From: Orobanche coerulescens | Taxonomy: Eukaryota; Streptophyta; Magnoliopsida; Lamiales; Orobanchaceae | Assembly: GCA_033398695.1 (NCBI GenBank) | Contig: CM065812.1 | Location: 136,654,858 to 136,718,857 of the forward strand | Reading direction: 5' to 3' | DNA length: 64,000 nucleotides | Shown: positions 35,134 through 46,232 of the stretch, one piece after another | Layout of the letters: every line of letters starts with the position of its first letter | Position numbering within the stretch: the first letter of the stretch is position 1 | Program-made: the position numbers and the translations under genes | The notes under the pieces: model-generated | The model's database searches: none | Seen by the model: only the letters and a program-made list of their open reading frames with translations | What the model was told of the DNA's origin: nothing

Positions 35134-35935
35134 TGTTGGGTACGAGGTCGGATATTGCGCCGTGTTGCGGAAGCGTAAATATCAAGTGCGTAAAATTAAA
35201 CGACGCAAGGATTTATAGAGGTTCGGCTATAAACGAGCCTACGTCCTCTCTTGGTATCTTTTTCAATAGGCTAAAGAAAAACCTCTTCTCCTCTCTTCTA
35301 TCGGTCGAGGTATAACCGTTACAATCACGTCTTCTATTGGTCTGTGATAAACCACTCGTACTTGTCTTTGTATCGGTCCAAGTTAAACCATTTTCCTTTT
35401 CGTAGGACAAGGAATCAACCTCTCTAGCTTTCTATGTGTACTAGATAAACCTCACTTAGATAGCGATTGTGATTCTAATAATGCCGGATCCTTGATCCTA
35501 ATAACACTGAATCCAATCGTATCTCTTCTTTTACCACTCGTGTATGTTTTCGTGAATTCTCACTCAAACAATTACAATTAAGCTCAATATCAACAACAAG
35601 AATGTGTATAATAATATCACAAGTATAGACTATTTGCTCAAGGTTGTTGTTCTCAAACAATACCATAGGAATGGTATTTATAGGCTCCATCATTAAACTA
35701 GTCGTTAGCTGCCAGACTGCTCATTACGTACGCTATCATCTCCTTATTACATACGCAAGCCTCGTTACGTACATTAACCACCACGGGTTACGTACGTAAG
35801 CCTCTTCCAGATTTAGTCCAGGGAGTTTCGTTATTTGAGTTACGTACGTTAGCCATCTACCCATTACGTAGGTTAACTTTAGTCAATATGTCCGTTGCTC
35901 GCTGACCTATGCCATGACGTCATCTTCCAACGTTC
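35134..35935 (-). repeat. 5' LTR of the Copia element, 802 bp, interrupted
   Basis: Matches 22891-23688 closely. The remaining 240 or so bases (equivalent to about 23690-23933) are displaced to the right of Tekay-3b and fall outside the window. Confidence 0.9.
35675..35878 (-). promoter_or_regulatory. Copia 5' LTR palindrome array (partial) and TATA box
   Basis: TTACGTACG-type sites from 35724 on, with TATAAATA on the minus strand at 35682-35675. Several sites differ from the 3' LTR by one base (for example TACGTACAT and TTACGTAGG). The promoter is split from the LTR start by Tekay-3b. Confidence 0.6.
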
Positions 35936-38594
35936 TGTAATACCCAGTTGTAATTCATTCATTATCATTCAGTAATTATCAGTCAGTATTTGTCATTCAG
36001 TAATTTTCACTCATTAATAATCACTCATCATTCATGATTCATTCATTTGCGTTCATTGTGGGCATGTTGTAACCGTGTATCAGTTACCGATCGTCATTTC
36101 ATCTCCGTTTCAGTGTCGAGACGGGAGTATTATCATTATCATCGTGATTGGTAGTCTTGTGCTGGAAGTTTCATTTTTGGCATGTGTTGGACTTTTTCAC
36201 TTCCACATACGTATGGTATGTCGGATCATTCATCAATCGTAGCGAGGAATCGGAAGTGTCGGATTTTCATATTGTCCAGCAACGAGTTACGGCCGTAAGT
36301 AGTCATACATTACGGCCGTAACATGCATTCGTTGGTTCAAGGTGATTTTGGACGAAGGCGAGTTACGGCCGTAGGGATTGTCGGATACGGCCGTAACAGG
36401 CGCTCGTTGATTTCAGGCCAGTTCGGACGAATGGGACTTACGGCCGTAAGGGTTTCAGCATATAGCCGTAAGATGAAGAGTTACGGTCGTAAGGTGGGCG
36501 GGCTACGGCCGTAAGGAGTGTTCGTAATTTTCAGGATTTGTTGGACGAGAAGGACTTACGGCCGTAAGGGTTGCGGCATACGGCCGTAAGATGAGGCAGG
36601 TACGGCCGTAAGGCTTGGCCGGATACGGCCGTACGTTGCAGGTAGGGTGCCTGGTCAGTTTCGACGAAGTGGGCTTACGCCCGTAAGTTTGGCCGGTTAC
36701 GGCCGTATCGGTCGAGTTACGCCCGTAAGGTGTGCGGGTACGGCCGTATGGATGTCGGCAGGTGTTTTAGACGAGTGCGAGTTACGCCCATAAGACAGGT
36801 GCGGGTACGACTGTAAGGCTGTCGGCAGGTGTTTGGACGAAGCCGAGTTACGGCCGTACGAGTTGGCTGGTTACGGCCGTAAGGCCGTTGACCTTGGATG
36901 TTACGTCCGTAAGAAGGCCGAGTTACGGCCGTAACTTCCGGCAGTTTATAAGGACTTGATCGGGACTTTCAGCTCATTTTGTCATTTCTTTCACCTTGTT
37001 ACGAAAGAGAGGCTTGAGGGAGAGATTTTTCCATCATCTATCACTTGGGTGTTAGATTTTCATCATCTTCATTCGGTTATGAAGCTCGGATAGTCGATCT
37101 AACATGTGTTCTTCGGATCAAAGTGCTTGGATCTTCAAGAGGTAATTTCTTCAACATCTTGGATTTCAATTTTGTATTGAGATATGATGTTTTGGACGTT
37201 ATAATCAAGTTGTATGAAGAGATATACTTATGATTATGGATATGTATGATTACTCATTGGATTATTGAAGGATTATTCAAGAACACTTTGAATATTGAGT
37301 TGGATTTGGGGGGTTTTCGATTAATTGTTGTTGAAATCACGAATTTGGATATTCATGTTGGATTATTGATCGTATTGAAGATGTTTTGTTGGTTTGAAAC
37401 ACTTCTTGGGGTTTTGATATTGGTATAATTGAGGTTTGATTGTAAACAATGGAAGATTAACCACAACATTTTGATATAATGCCCCAATGAACTTGGTTTA
37501 GTCGTATCGACGTTTTGAATTAGTAATAATCGTGTTTGATACGTATATTGAGCGGATTGTTGGTAATTGTGTTATTCAAGGTTGTTCGAGCGACCGACAT
37601 CTCATTTAGGACGTTTGTTCGTGGAAGGACAATTGTCACCAGTGTTGTGTAAGTTAATTCTTACTCGGTTAAAAGGATATTCATTCCTTTTGTTGTTGTT
37701 CATTCATAATCATAACTCATTCATCATTGTATTAATCGTATTGAGACTTGTAATTATCGAATAATCACTTCATTCACGAGGAACGACGGTTCCAATCATT
37801 TCATTGAGATATCGATCACTTCACTATTATTTTCATCTCGGTGAGTCATTCTTGACTTTGTCGGATTATTATTCATTGATATTCATTATGGTCATTCTCG
37901 TTCATATGACCTTCTGGGTTCATATTGCGTGGTCGGGTAGGGATGTGTGGAATTTTTAGTCGAGCACGCGATGGTCATGTATTGGGTCACCGATACATTG
38001 GACTGTGCACACGGTAACGATTACCTCCATGAGACTAATTAGGTACAAGGACGGGTGTGTCCGGTTATTCGTCTTGTACACTTGCACAGAACATTACGGG
38101 CGTACTATGGGGCTCCTCTTCAGCTTAAATCATAACTAAGGATACTTCATAACTAAAGATATATCATGTTTGTGTATTTTAAACCCTTGAGGATTGTTGT
38201 TCTGTGTAACTGACCCCGTTAGGGTATTTTGTTTTCAGGTCACGGCAAGGCAAAGGCACGGGAAGAGCATGTTGACGGCGAGGAGTCCCAGTGATACTAG
38301 TAGGGGGCCCTAGTCATTTTAGTCATTCTTATTTCTCTTCATTTGTAATTCCGCTGCAAATTCCGTTTGAGATGTTTATTTATTCAGGGTGGTGTATTTT
38401 ATCTTCATATAAAATATACTAGTATTCTGTATTGTCCTGGTGTATTGTACTTAAGCTCCTCATCGGAGTATTTGGTAATATAATGTGGTTCGGTACTACA
38501 ATTATATTATTTAATTCATCAGTTTTCGTTCGCCTGGTGGGTCCCAGTCGGGGGTCCACGGCACTGTAATATCCGCCTAGTTTGGGGTGTTACA
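35936..38594 (+). repeat. 5' LTR of Tekay-3b (2659 bp)
   Basis: Starts TGTAATACCC, ends GGGGTGTTACA. Contains the palindrome array and TATA box (36287-36952) and a donor-like AAGAG/GTAATT at 37142. Confidence 0.93.
36287..36952 (+). promoter_or_regulatory. U3 array of about 22 TTACGGCCGTAA palindromes plus TATA box
   Basis: About 22 exact or one- to three-mismatch copies of TTACGGCCGTAA between 36287 and 36934. Start-to-start distances within groups: 36287/36310 (23), 36363/36385 (22), 36438/36460 (22), 36481/36503 (22), 36556/36578/36600/36623 (22, 22, 23), 36675/36697/36717/36738 (22, 20, 21). TATAA begins at 36947, 12 bp after the last site. Spacer sequences vary, often with a TGG or CGG. 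Confidence 0.75.
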
Positions 38595-38598
38595 GAGT

Positions 38599-38610
38599 TG
38601 GTATCAGAGC
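38599..38610 (+). other. Primer binding site of Tekay-3b
   Basis: TGGTATCAGAGC, a match to plant initiator-Met tRNA, four bases after the LTR. Confidence 0.88.
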
Positions 38611-39089
38611 GTGATTTTGAATACTACCTTCCGAGTCATGTCTCATTTGAAATCATCATCATCGGACTAGTATCATTGGACTTTCGCGTCACGTGTGACC
38701 TGTGCAAATGCCGAGCCAATCTGACCGAAGGAACTGTAAGACTTCTAACGCCATGGTATAATTTCTGGCAATAATCATTCATTCATAATTCATCAGTTAA
38801 CAACCCTCAATCATCATTTTCATTTTGATCAGGACGATCATGTTAACTCATTAATCACTCAGTTCATTTTACAGTTTAGTTGTGATCTTGAGGATCATAT
38901 CATTAATCTTGTTAACTTGTTCAAGATAATCATTTCAAGAATTTCATGAGATAATCATGTCACCTCAGTTAATCATTCATGTAATCACTGTGTTAGAGTG
39001 CGTATGCTCATTTTCATCATTTCATGATGTAATCATAACGTCATATTCATGCGGGAGATATAATTATCATGTGACTTTCCTACTTCAGT
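38611..39089 (+). other. Leader between PBS and gag, with acceptor-like site
   Basis: Non-coding, rich in TCAT repeats. Ends TTTCCTACTTCAG/T directly before the gag ATG, a good plant 3' splice site by sequence. Confidence 0.6.
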
Positions 39090-40390
39090 ATGGAGAGAGC
39101 AGGCAGAGGACGCGGGGGACGAGGCCGCGGTGTGGGCCGAATCCCGAGAGCTCGTGCGAATACACGTGCGAACGCTAGAAATAATGCTAACTCATCGAGC
39201 AGCGACGCTGCCACTCATTCACCTGGACGTACTCATTCACTATCGGGGAGTCGTACCCGGGACACAGCTCAGTCAGAAGGTGTTCGGGTTAACCCACTCG
39301 CTTTTATGCAGGGTATGATGGCCCAGATGACTCAAATGGCACGCTTCATGGAGACGATGCAGAATTCAACATCTCAGAATCAGCAGGCTCCTCCGCCACC
39401 ACCTCAGGGGCAGGAGAGGGGTGTAAGCAGTATCATTGGCGACATCTCTCGCCAAAGGCCGCCTACTTTCGAGGGTTCATCTGAACCGGCGGATATTGTT
39501 CATTGGCTCGAGCATTTCGAGAAGTTATTTGCTATGGTAGAGTGTCCTAAAGGACACAAAGTTTCAGTTGCGGCTTACTATCTGGGTAAGAGCGCTCATT
39601 CTTAGTGGTTGTCGTTGAAGCCCACCGACGGATCATGTACTTGGGATCAATTCAAGACTCTCATGATGGAGAGGTATTATCCGGCCCCACTCATAGAGGC
39701 CAAGATGTCAGAATTACTCATTCCCGACCCCTCAGCAGATGAGGATGTTCTCGCCATTGCCGAGAAATTTCAGGAACTTCTTCCGTTCGCCTCATCTCTC
39801 ATTCACTCCTAGGCGGATAAGATTAAGTATTTCAGCAAGAGGCTGAAACCCCGTATGCGGATGCAGTTGCCTAATCATAATTGCACCACTCTGGCCAAAT
39901 TCATTGAGAAAGCTCTTACCTACGAGCATACTACTAAGGAGATTGCTAAGCAGCAACCTTCATCTGCTAGCAAGAAGTCAAAGAATCGTAATCAGTCTAA
40001 AGGCGGTCAGGCAACCTTCCAAAAGCCTCGTGCGGGCACTACTTTCTCTAAGCGACCTCCTGTGGCGCCCAGACCGACGGAATCGCAGTCCCGAGCGGCC
40101 AGTTCGGCCATCACCTGTTTTAACTGTTGGGATCTTGGTCATGTCAGCACCAAGTGTCCGAGGCAGACTATCACGTGTCATAACTGTGGGATTGCTGGGC
40201 ATAAGGCCCGTTTTTGCCGAAGGGACTCCAAACCTACTCTGGCGTCATCTCAGGCCTCGAAGCAGTCAGCTGTTCATAATTAGTCCACTCAGTCTGCGTC
40301 GTTCAAGACGACGGGAGCAAACAAAGGCGGAGCCAAGAGCTATCAGACGGGAGCGTCCGGTTCGGGGGCCGGCAAGCCCCGAATTTAAGA
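39090..40390 (+). pseudogene. Tekay-3b gag
   Basis: Starts MERAGRGRGGRGRG. Capsid block with RPPTFEGSSEPADIVHWLEHFEKLF (quoted across about 39450-39525 in two parts: RPPTFEGSSEP and VHWLEHFEKLF), AAYYLGKSA and the ADKIKYFSKRLKP motif. Two CCHC knuckles CFNCWDLGHVSTKC and CHNCGIAGHKARFC (about 40117-40218). In-frame stops at 39603, 39810 (TAG after HS, where CAG fits), 40281 (CAG to TAG) and 40388. Function in life: the particle shell protein. Confidence 0.88.
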
Positions 40391-41080
40391 GATGAAGAAG
40401 ACCGACGATCCGGAGGCCCGGATGATCTCAGGTACACTCGATATTCTATCTCAACCTGTGTGTACCCTTTTTGATACTGGTGCATCCCATTCATTCATTT
40501 CCGAGTCATGTTTGAGTAGGCTACTTCTGAGTAGTGCTACTAGTTGTGAGCCGTATGTCATTGGTCTACCTGGTGGTAGATGAATTATCGGAAGTCGTGA
40601 GATTCAGAATTGTCCGATTCAGTTTCATGGTCGTGTATGGCTAGCAGACCTAATCGTGGTAGATTTACCGAGAGACGACGTCATCTTGGGTATTGATTGG
40701 ATGGATCGTCATGATGCCATCATTAGTGTCCCTAAGCATATGGTCACTATCATTTCTGACGATGGGGTCGAATGTGTTTTTCAGGGAGGTAATCCCGACT
40801 GTTCTAGTAAGGTCATTAACTTGATGAAACAGTGAAATTACTCAGTCAGGGGTGTGTTGGTTATTGGTGTTATATGACCAAAACCGAGAAATCACCAATA
40901 ATGTTGATGGATATTCCGGTAGTGAGAGAATATGCTGATGTATTTCCAGACGAGTTACCTGGTTTGTCTCCACAGAGAGATGTGGAATTCACGATTGAGT
41001 TGGAGCCCAGTACGTCCCCGTTATCGAAGGCACCATACAGGATGGCCCCGACCGAAATGCAGGAATTAAAGAATTAACTT
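40391..41080 (+). pseudogene. Tekay-3b protease and linker
   Basis: Active site LFDTGASHSF (about 40470-40500), LGIDWMDRHDAIISV (about 40690). A TGA at 40581 stands where GGRRIIG is expected (CGA to TGA). A frameshift near 40820 precedes KLLSQGCVGYW. A TAA at about 41075 again replaces a Gln (LKNQLEEL in relatives). Confidence 0.85.
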
Positions 41081-42165
41081 GAGGAGTTGTTCGAGAAAGG
41101 TTATATCCGACCGAGTGCGTCCCCGTGGGGAGCACCAGTGTTGTTTGTCAAGAAGAAGGATGGTTCATTTGGCTTGTGTATTGATTATCGGGAGTTGAAC
41201 AGGGTGACGATCAAGAATAAGTATCATCTGCCCCGTATTGATGATCTCTTAGATCAACTTCAGGGAGCTTCAGTATTTTCCAAGATCGACTTGAGATCTG
41301 GATATCATCAGTTACGAATTCGAGAGTCGGATATCGCAAGGACAACGTTTCGTACATGCTATGGTCATTATGAGTTCGTGGTAATGCCGTTTGGGTTAAC
41401 TAATGCACCTGCGGTATTCATAGAGTTAATGAATCGGGTTTTCATCGACATTTTGGATCAATTTTTTGTTGTCTTCATTGATGACATTTTGATTTATTCT
41501 CGTGACCGAGAGGAGCACGAGGTTCACCTTCATCAGGTTCTCGACGTGTTGAGATGAGCGCAACTGTATGGAAAGTTTTCCAAATGTGAGTTCTGGATGT
41601 CCGAAGTGACGTTTCTTGGACATGTAATTTCATCAGACGGAGTGCGTGTTGATCCTCAGAAAACGGAGGCTATCCAAGATTGGTTACCTCCGAAGAATGT
41701 TAAGGAAATCCGAAACTTTCTCGGATTATCCGGTTATTATTGGCGGTTTGTGGAAGGATTTTCTAAAATCGCTCAACCATGATGAACCTTTTGCGAAAGG
41801 ATAAGAAATACGCGTGGTCCGACGCGTGTCAGCGGAGTTTTGAGGAACTCAAGATCCGGTTAATTTCAGCACCTGTCCTTTCCTTGCCACAAGGGACGGA
41901 GGGATTTGTGGTTTATAGTGACGCGTCCGGACACGGTCTTGGATGTGTATTAATGCAGAATGGGAAGGTTATTACATGTGCTTCACGGTAATTGAGACCT
42001 TACGAGGTTAATTATCCGACCCACGACCTGGAGCTAGCAGTCGTGGTTTTCGCGTTGAAGATTTGGCGTCATTACCTTTATGGCGTCACCTGTCAGATTT
42101 TCACCGATCATAAGAGTTTGAAGTATATATTTACTCAGAAGGAGTTAAATATGCGATAGAGGCGG
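41081..42165 (+). pseudogene. Tekay-3b reverse transcriptase and RNase H
   Basis: [20 protein letters not shown] (41173 on), [15 protein letters not shown] (41375 on), catalytic FIDDILIYS (41474 on), [15 protein letters not shown]. RNase H: VVYSDASGHGLGCVL (41908 on), then [18 protein letters not shown]. Stops TGA 41555 and TAA 41989, a frameshift near 41775, and TAG 42157 in the conserved NMRQRRW. All four changes at stops or conserved Gln/Arg codons are compatible with C to T. Confidence 0.9.
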
Positions 42166-43799
42166 TGGTTGGAACTAATCAAAGATTATGATATCGAGAT
42201 CCTGTACCACCCAGGTAAGGCAAACGTGGTTGCCGATGCCTTGAGTCGTAAGTCCGTTCAGGAGCAAATGCTTGCTCGTTTAACAGTTCAGAAGGAGCTT
42301 GAGCAAGAATTCCTTAGACCCGAGATCGAGGTCTGGCTTCAGCGAGTGCAAGGGCAACTTTGCATGTTAGAAATTTCATCGCCACTTGAGGAGGCAATCA
42401 GAGTGAATCAGGGTTCAGACCCATCATTGTTGCGCATCCGTGAGGATGTGGCTCAGGGGAAAGCCCCTGGATTTTTGGTCCGCGAGGATGGACTTTTGCG
42501 ATTTAAGAATCGGTTGTGCGTACCGGCTATTGACGAGTTGAAAAACTCGATTTTGAGAGAAGCTCATGCTACCCCTTATTCCATCCATCCGGGGTCTAGC
42601 AAGATGTACAAGGACTTTAAACAAAATTACTGGTGGAGTAATATGAAGCGAGAAGTAGCAGAATTTGTTTCGAGATGCTTAACCTGTCAGCAAGTCAAGA
42701 TAGAACATCAGCAACCGGCATGTATGCTGAAACCGCTCCCTATTCCAGAGTGGAAGTGGGAAGATATTTCTATGGACTTCATCACGAGTTTGCCGACGAG
42801 TCGTCGTGGCATGAATACAATCTGGGTGATTGTGGACCGCTTAACTAAATCAGCTCATTTCCTTGAGATTAAGGATACGTGGAGTCCCGAGAGACTGGCC
42901 TAGTTGTTCATCAAAGAGATAGTAAGATTGCATGGTACTCCTAAGAGTATCGTTTCCGATCGTGACGGACGATTCGTGTCACATTTTTGGAAATCAGTTC
43001 ATCGTGCTATGGGAACTCAGCTTAATCTCAGTACCGCTTTTCATCCTCAGTCCGACGGACAATCAGAGAGGACTATTCAGACTTTGGAGGACATGTTGAG
43101 GGCATGTGTTCTCGATTGGAAAGACGATTGGGAAGCCAATTACCGTTGATTGAGTTCACGTATAATAATAGTTGGCACGCTTCGATTAAGATAGCACCTT
43201 ACGAGGTCTTGTACGGTCGTCGTTGTCGATCTCCTTTATCAGAATCAATAGGCACCGAGCCCGATATGCTTATAGCCGCCCGTGAGAAGGTAGCTTTGAT
43301 CAGGAGTCGTTTGTTGACAGCTCAGAGTCGACAGAAATCATATGCAGATAATCGTCGTCGACCACTAGAGTTCGAGACGGGTGACCATGTTTTGGTCAAG
43401 GTATCACCGAGTCGAGGTATTTTCCATTTTGGGAAGCGGGGAAAGTTGAGTCCGAGATTCATTGGACCGTTTGAGATTTTGGATCGAGTAGGCGAGTTAG
43501 CTTATCGATTGGCCTTACCTCCGGCGTTAAGCCGAATTCATAATGTGTTTCATGTCTCTCAGTTGCGGAAGTATGTTGCCGACCCGAGTCATATACTTCA
43601 GTTCGATGAAATCGAGATCGCGGATGATCATTCGTACGAGGAGCATCCTATACGAGTTTTAGAGTGGCGAATCAAACAGTTGAGGAACAAGACGATTCCT
43701 TTGGTCAAGATTCAGTGGTCTAGACACGGAGTCGAAGAGGCTACTTGGGAAACCGAGGAGAGTATGCGGGAGAGTCATCCCGAGTTGTTTGACCCTTAG
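42166..43799 (+). pseudogene. Tekay-3b integrase with chromodomain-type C-terminus
   Basis: HHCC segment HATPYSIHPG ... CLTCQQVKIEHQ (about 42565-42715). Catalytic D in ISMDFITS (42766 on), D in SDRDGRFVSHFW (42955 on), E in SERTIQTLEDMLRA (43063 on). C-terminal GPFEILDRVGELAYRL, then chromodomain-type IPLVKIQWSRHGVEEATWE (43695 on) and HPELF. TAG at 42901 replaces a Gln, and one base is lost near 43140. Over 540 residues, close to full length. Confidence 0.9.
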
Positions 43800-43817
43800 T
43801 TTCGGGGACGAAACTCT

Positions 43818-43834
43818 TTTTAAGGGGGGGAGTA
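43818..43834 (+). other. Polypurine tract of Tekay-3b
   Basis: TTTTAAGGGGGGGAGTA directly before TGTAATACCC, after the GGGGACGAAAC box. Confidence 0.85.
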
Positions 43835-44936
43835 TGTAATACCCGGTTGTAATTCATTCATTATCATTCAGTAATTATCAGTCAGTATTTGTCACTCAGT
43901 AATTTTCACTCATTAATAATCACTCATCATTCATGATTCATTCATTTGCGTTCATTGTGGGCATGTTGTAACCGTGTATCAGTTACCGATCGTCATTTCA
44001 TCTCCGTTTGAGTGTCGAGATGGGAGTATTATAATTATCATCGTGATTGGTAATCTTGTGCTAAAAGTTTCATTTTTGGCATGTGTTGGACTTTTTCACT
44101 TCCACATATGTATGGTATGTCGGATCATTCATCAATCGTAGCGAGGAATCGGAAGTGTCGGATTTTCATATTGTCCAGCAACGAGTTACGGCCGTAACTA
44201 GTCATACATTATGGCCGTAACATGCATTCATTGGTTCAAGGTGATTTTGGACGAAGGCGAGTTACTGTCGTAAGGATTGTCGGATACGGCCGTAATAGGC
44301 GCTCATTGAATTTAGGCCAGTTCGGATGAATGGGACTTACGGCCGTAAGGGTTTCGGCATACGGCCGTAAGATGAGGAGTTACGGTCGTAAGGTGGGCAG
44401 GCTACGGCCGTAAGGAGTGTTCGTAATTTTCAGGATTTGTCGGACGAGAAGGACTTACGGCCGTAAGGGTTGCAGCATACGGCCGTAAGATGAGGCAGGT
44501 ACGGCCGTAAGGCTTGGCCGGATACGGCCGTACGTTGCAGGCAGGGTACCTGGTCAGTTTCGACGAAGGGGTCTTACGCCCGTAAGTTTGGCCGGTTATG
44601 GCCGTATCGGTCGAGTTATGCCCGTAAGGTGTGCGGGTACGGCCGTATGGATGTCGGCAGGTGTTTTAGACGAGGGCGAGTTACGCCCGTAAGACAGGTG
44701 CGGGTGTCGGCAGGTGTTTGGACGAAGCCGAGTTACGGCCGTACGAGTTGGCTAGTTACGGCCGTAAGAAGGACGAGTTACGGCCGTAACTTCCGACAGG
44801 TTATAAGGACTTGATCGGGACTTTCAGCTCATTTTGTCATTTCTTTCACCTTGTTACGAGAGAGAGGCTTGAGGGAGAAATTTTTCCATCATCTATCACT
44901 TGGGTGTTAGATTTTCATCATCTTCATGCGGTTGTG
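43835..44936 (+). repeat. 3' LTR of Tekay-3b, first 1102 bp, cut by Athila-B
   Basis: Aligns with 35936-37086. It lacks two short segments present in the 5' LTR (about 14 bp near 36803-36820 and about 31 bp near 36876-36908), each bounded by palindrome or spacer repeats. Ends at TTGTG (44932-44936), the expected Athila-B target duplication. Confidence 0.9.
44186..44807 (+). promoter_or_regulatory. 3' LTR copy of the TTACGGCCGTAA array plus TATA box
   Basis: Same order of sites as at 36287-36934, two sites fewer, several decayed by single changes (ATGGCCGTAA, TTACTGTCGTAA, TTATGGCCGTAT). TTATAAGG follows at 44801. Confidence 0.7.
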
Positions 44937-46232
44937 TGTTGCTTGATTTCGGTGAATGCAAGTGCATGTTATCGTAGACAAGTAATAAAGAGATGAGTAA
45001 GATATCGTTCCCACGAGGACTGACTTACTAACTATCGATTTGTTAGTACTCTAATTTTATTTGAACTGTCGAAGTTTTGATGCAAGTAATAATTAAAGAA
45101 AATTAATAAAATAATAAACAGTAAAAACGATTGTTTGAAGAAAGAGAATCAAATAAGGAATAAATCTAGGATTGTGAATCCACCTCGGTTTATCCGAATT
45201 ACTCTTGATTATATGAATTTAATGATTTCCCAATTTATTGAAGGCGAAGGTTACTAAAATACTCTACCGCCTCTCCCGAGGTCAATAGATTTTTCTAAGG
45301 CGAATAACACACTCTATTCCTATGTGGATTAATTCGACAATAGGCAAAAAGCACAGAATCTTCAGACAGGCCACGTAGTTCCTATGAGTATATTCCTATC
45401 TCATAAGATAAAACGGTTCTCACCAATATTCCTACCAACTCTCCTCTCCCGATTCGAGTTGCGTAATTAAAACAATTCAATTATAGGCCACACAATTGAA
45501 AGCATTAAGAACAATTGGGGAAAACTCAATAGAAAAGGGAATTATATTGATAATCAAAAGTAAATTCGTCAAAACTTTGGTTTCATCAAAATCCTAGAAC
45601 AGGGTTTTAGCCTGACATGCTAAAGAATAAAAATACAGAAATAATTAAAGAAAGCATCGATATCAAACGCAGATGGAGAACTTGGATTCCTCCGTTCTTC
45701 TGGCTTCCGCTCTTTGCTCCTTGGTGTTTTCTGCTTCTTCTAAATTTCTCGATGATCTCCATTTGATGATCCCCCTCAATGTTTATTTATAACTCTCCTC
45801 AGCCTCCAAAACGCGTCCGGGAATTAGGTTGGGAACCGGCTCCAAAAACGGCCCAGAACTGCGGCCAATTCTATCAAAACTAACCCGTGGGCCACGGCTC
45901 ACTTAATCTGTGCCGCGGCCCCTGACCTTCAGCGCATACCTGGGCACGCTATTTTTCCTCATGGGCCGCGGCTCAGCATCAACGTGTCGCGGCCCCCGCT
46001 ACAGTTGGTTCGGTGCTTGCTGGTTGCCTTCGTGTGCCGCGGCTCACTTGGTTCGTGCCGCAGCCCCAGGCCAAAAATTACCGTTTTCGCCCGTTTTTCA
46101 TCGTTCGAGCTTCCGGACTCCAATTTCCTGCCAAACATAAAAGAATAGTGCATTAAAGGCTCATTTATGCAGGTTTAGACACAAAATGGATAAAGAATAA
46201 TGATAAATAAGCGTATAAAAATACGCCTAACA
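44937..46232 (-). repeat. 3' LTR of Athila-B (1296 bp)
   Basis: Minus strand starts TGTTAGGCGTATTTTTATAC and ends CAAGCAACA. Preceded on its strand by CAAGTTTGGGGGTATT, the usual Athila purine tract. Confidence 0.9.
45784..46070 (-). promoter_or_regulatory. Athila-B LTR array of GCCGCGGC palindromes plus TATA box
   Basis: Three pairs: 45891/45912, 45965/45986 and 46036/46057, each exactly 21 bp apart, flanked by a GGGCC...CTCA frame. On the minus strand TATAAATA follows at 45791-45784, about 100 bp downstream. Confidence 0.72.

Larger units (their letters stand above)
22891..35935 (-). mobile_element. Gag-only SIRE-type Copia element (TR-GAG-like), host of two Tekay insertions
   Basis: Minus-strand element: 5' LTR (35935 to 35134, its start cut off by Tekay-3b), PBS, gag (35075 to 33804, continuing 24727 to 24453 after the Tekay-3a insertion), short 3' region, PPT, 3' LTR (23933 to 22891). 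Without the insertions it would be only about 4 kb, with no protease, integrase, RT or RNase H. Inserted in the Athila-A gag; the left target duplication is CCAAC (22886-22890). Confidence 0.85.
35936..44936 (+). mobile_element. Tekay-3b: Tekay-type chromovirus with interrupted 3' LTR
   Basis: 5' LTR 35936-38594, PBS 38599, gag from 39090, PR, RT, RH, INT and chromodomain to 43799, PPT, 3' LTR from 43835, cut at 44936 by Athila-B. Inserted in the Copia 5' LTR; the left target duplication is CGTTC (35931-35935), the partner copy outside the window. At least ten stops and three frameshifts. Confidence 0.93.

Noticed and set aside
36287..36934. Regular short repeats and spacers that look like a CRISPR array
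   Set aside because: Repeats are only 12 bp and palindromic with 8-12 bp spacers, present in both LTRs of a plant retrotransposon; no cas genes.
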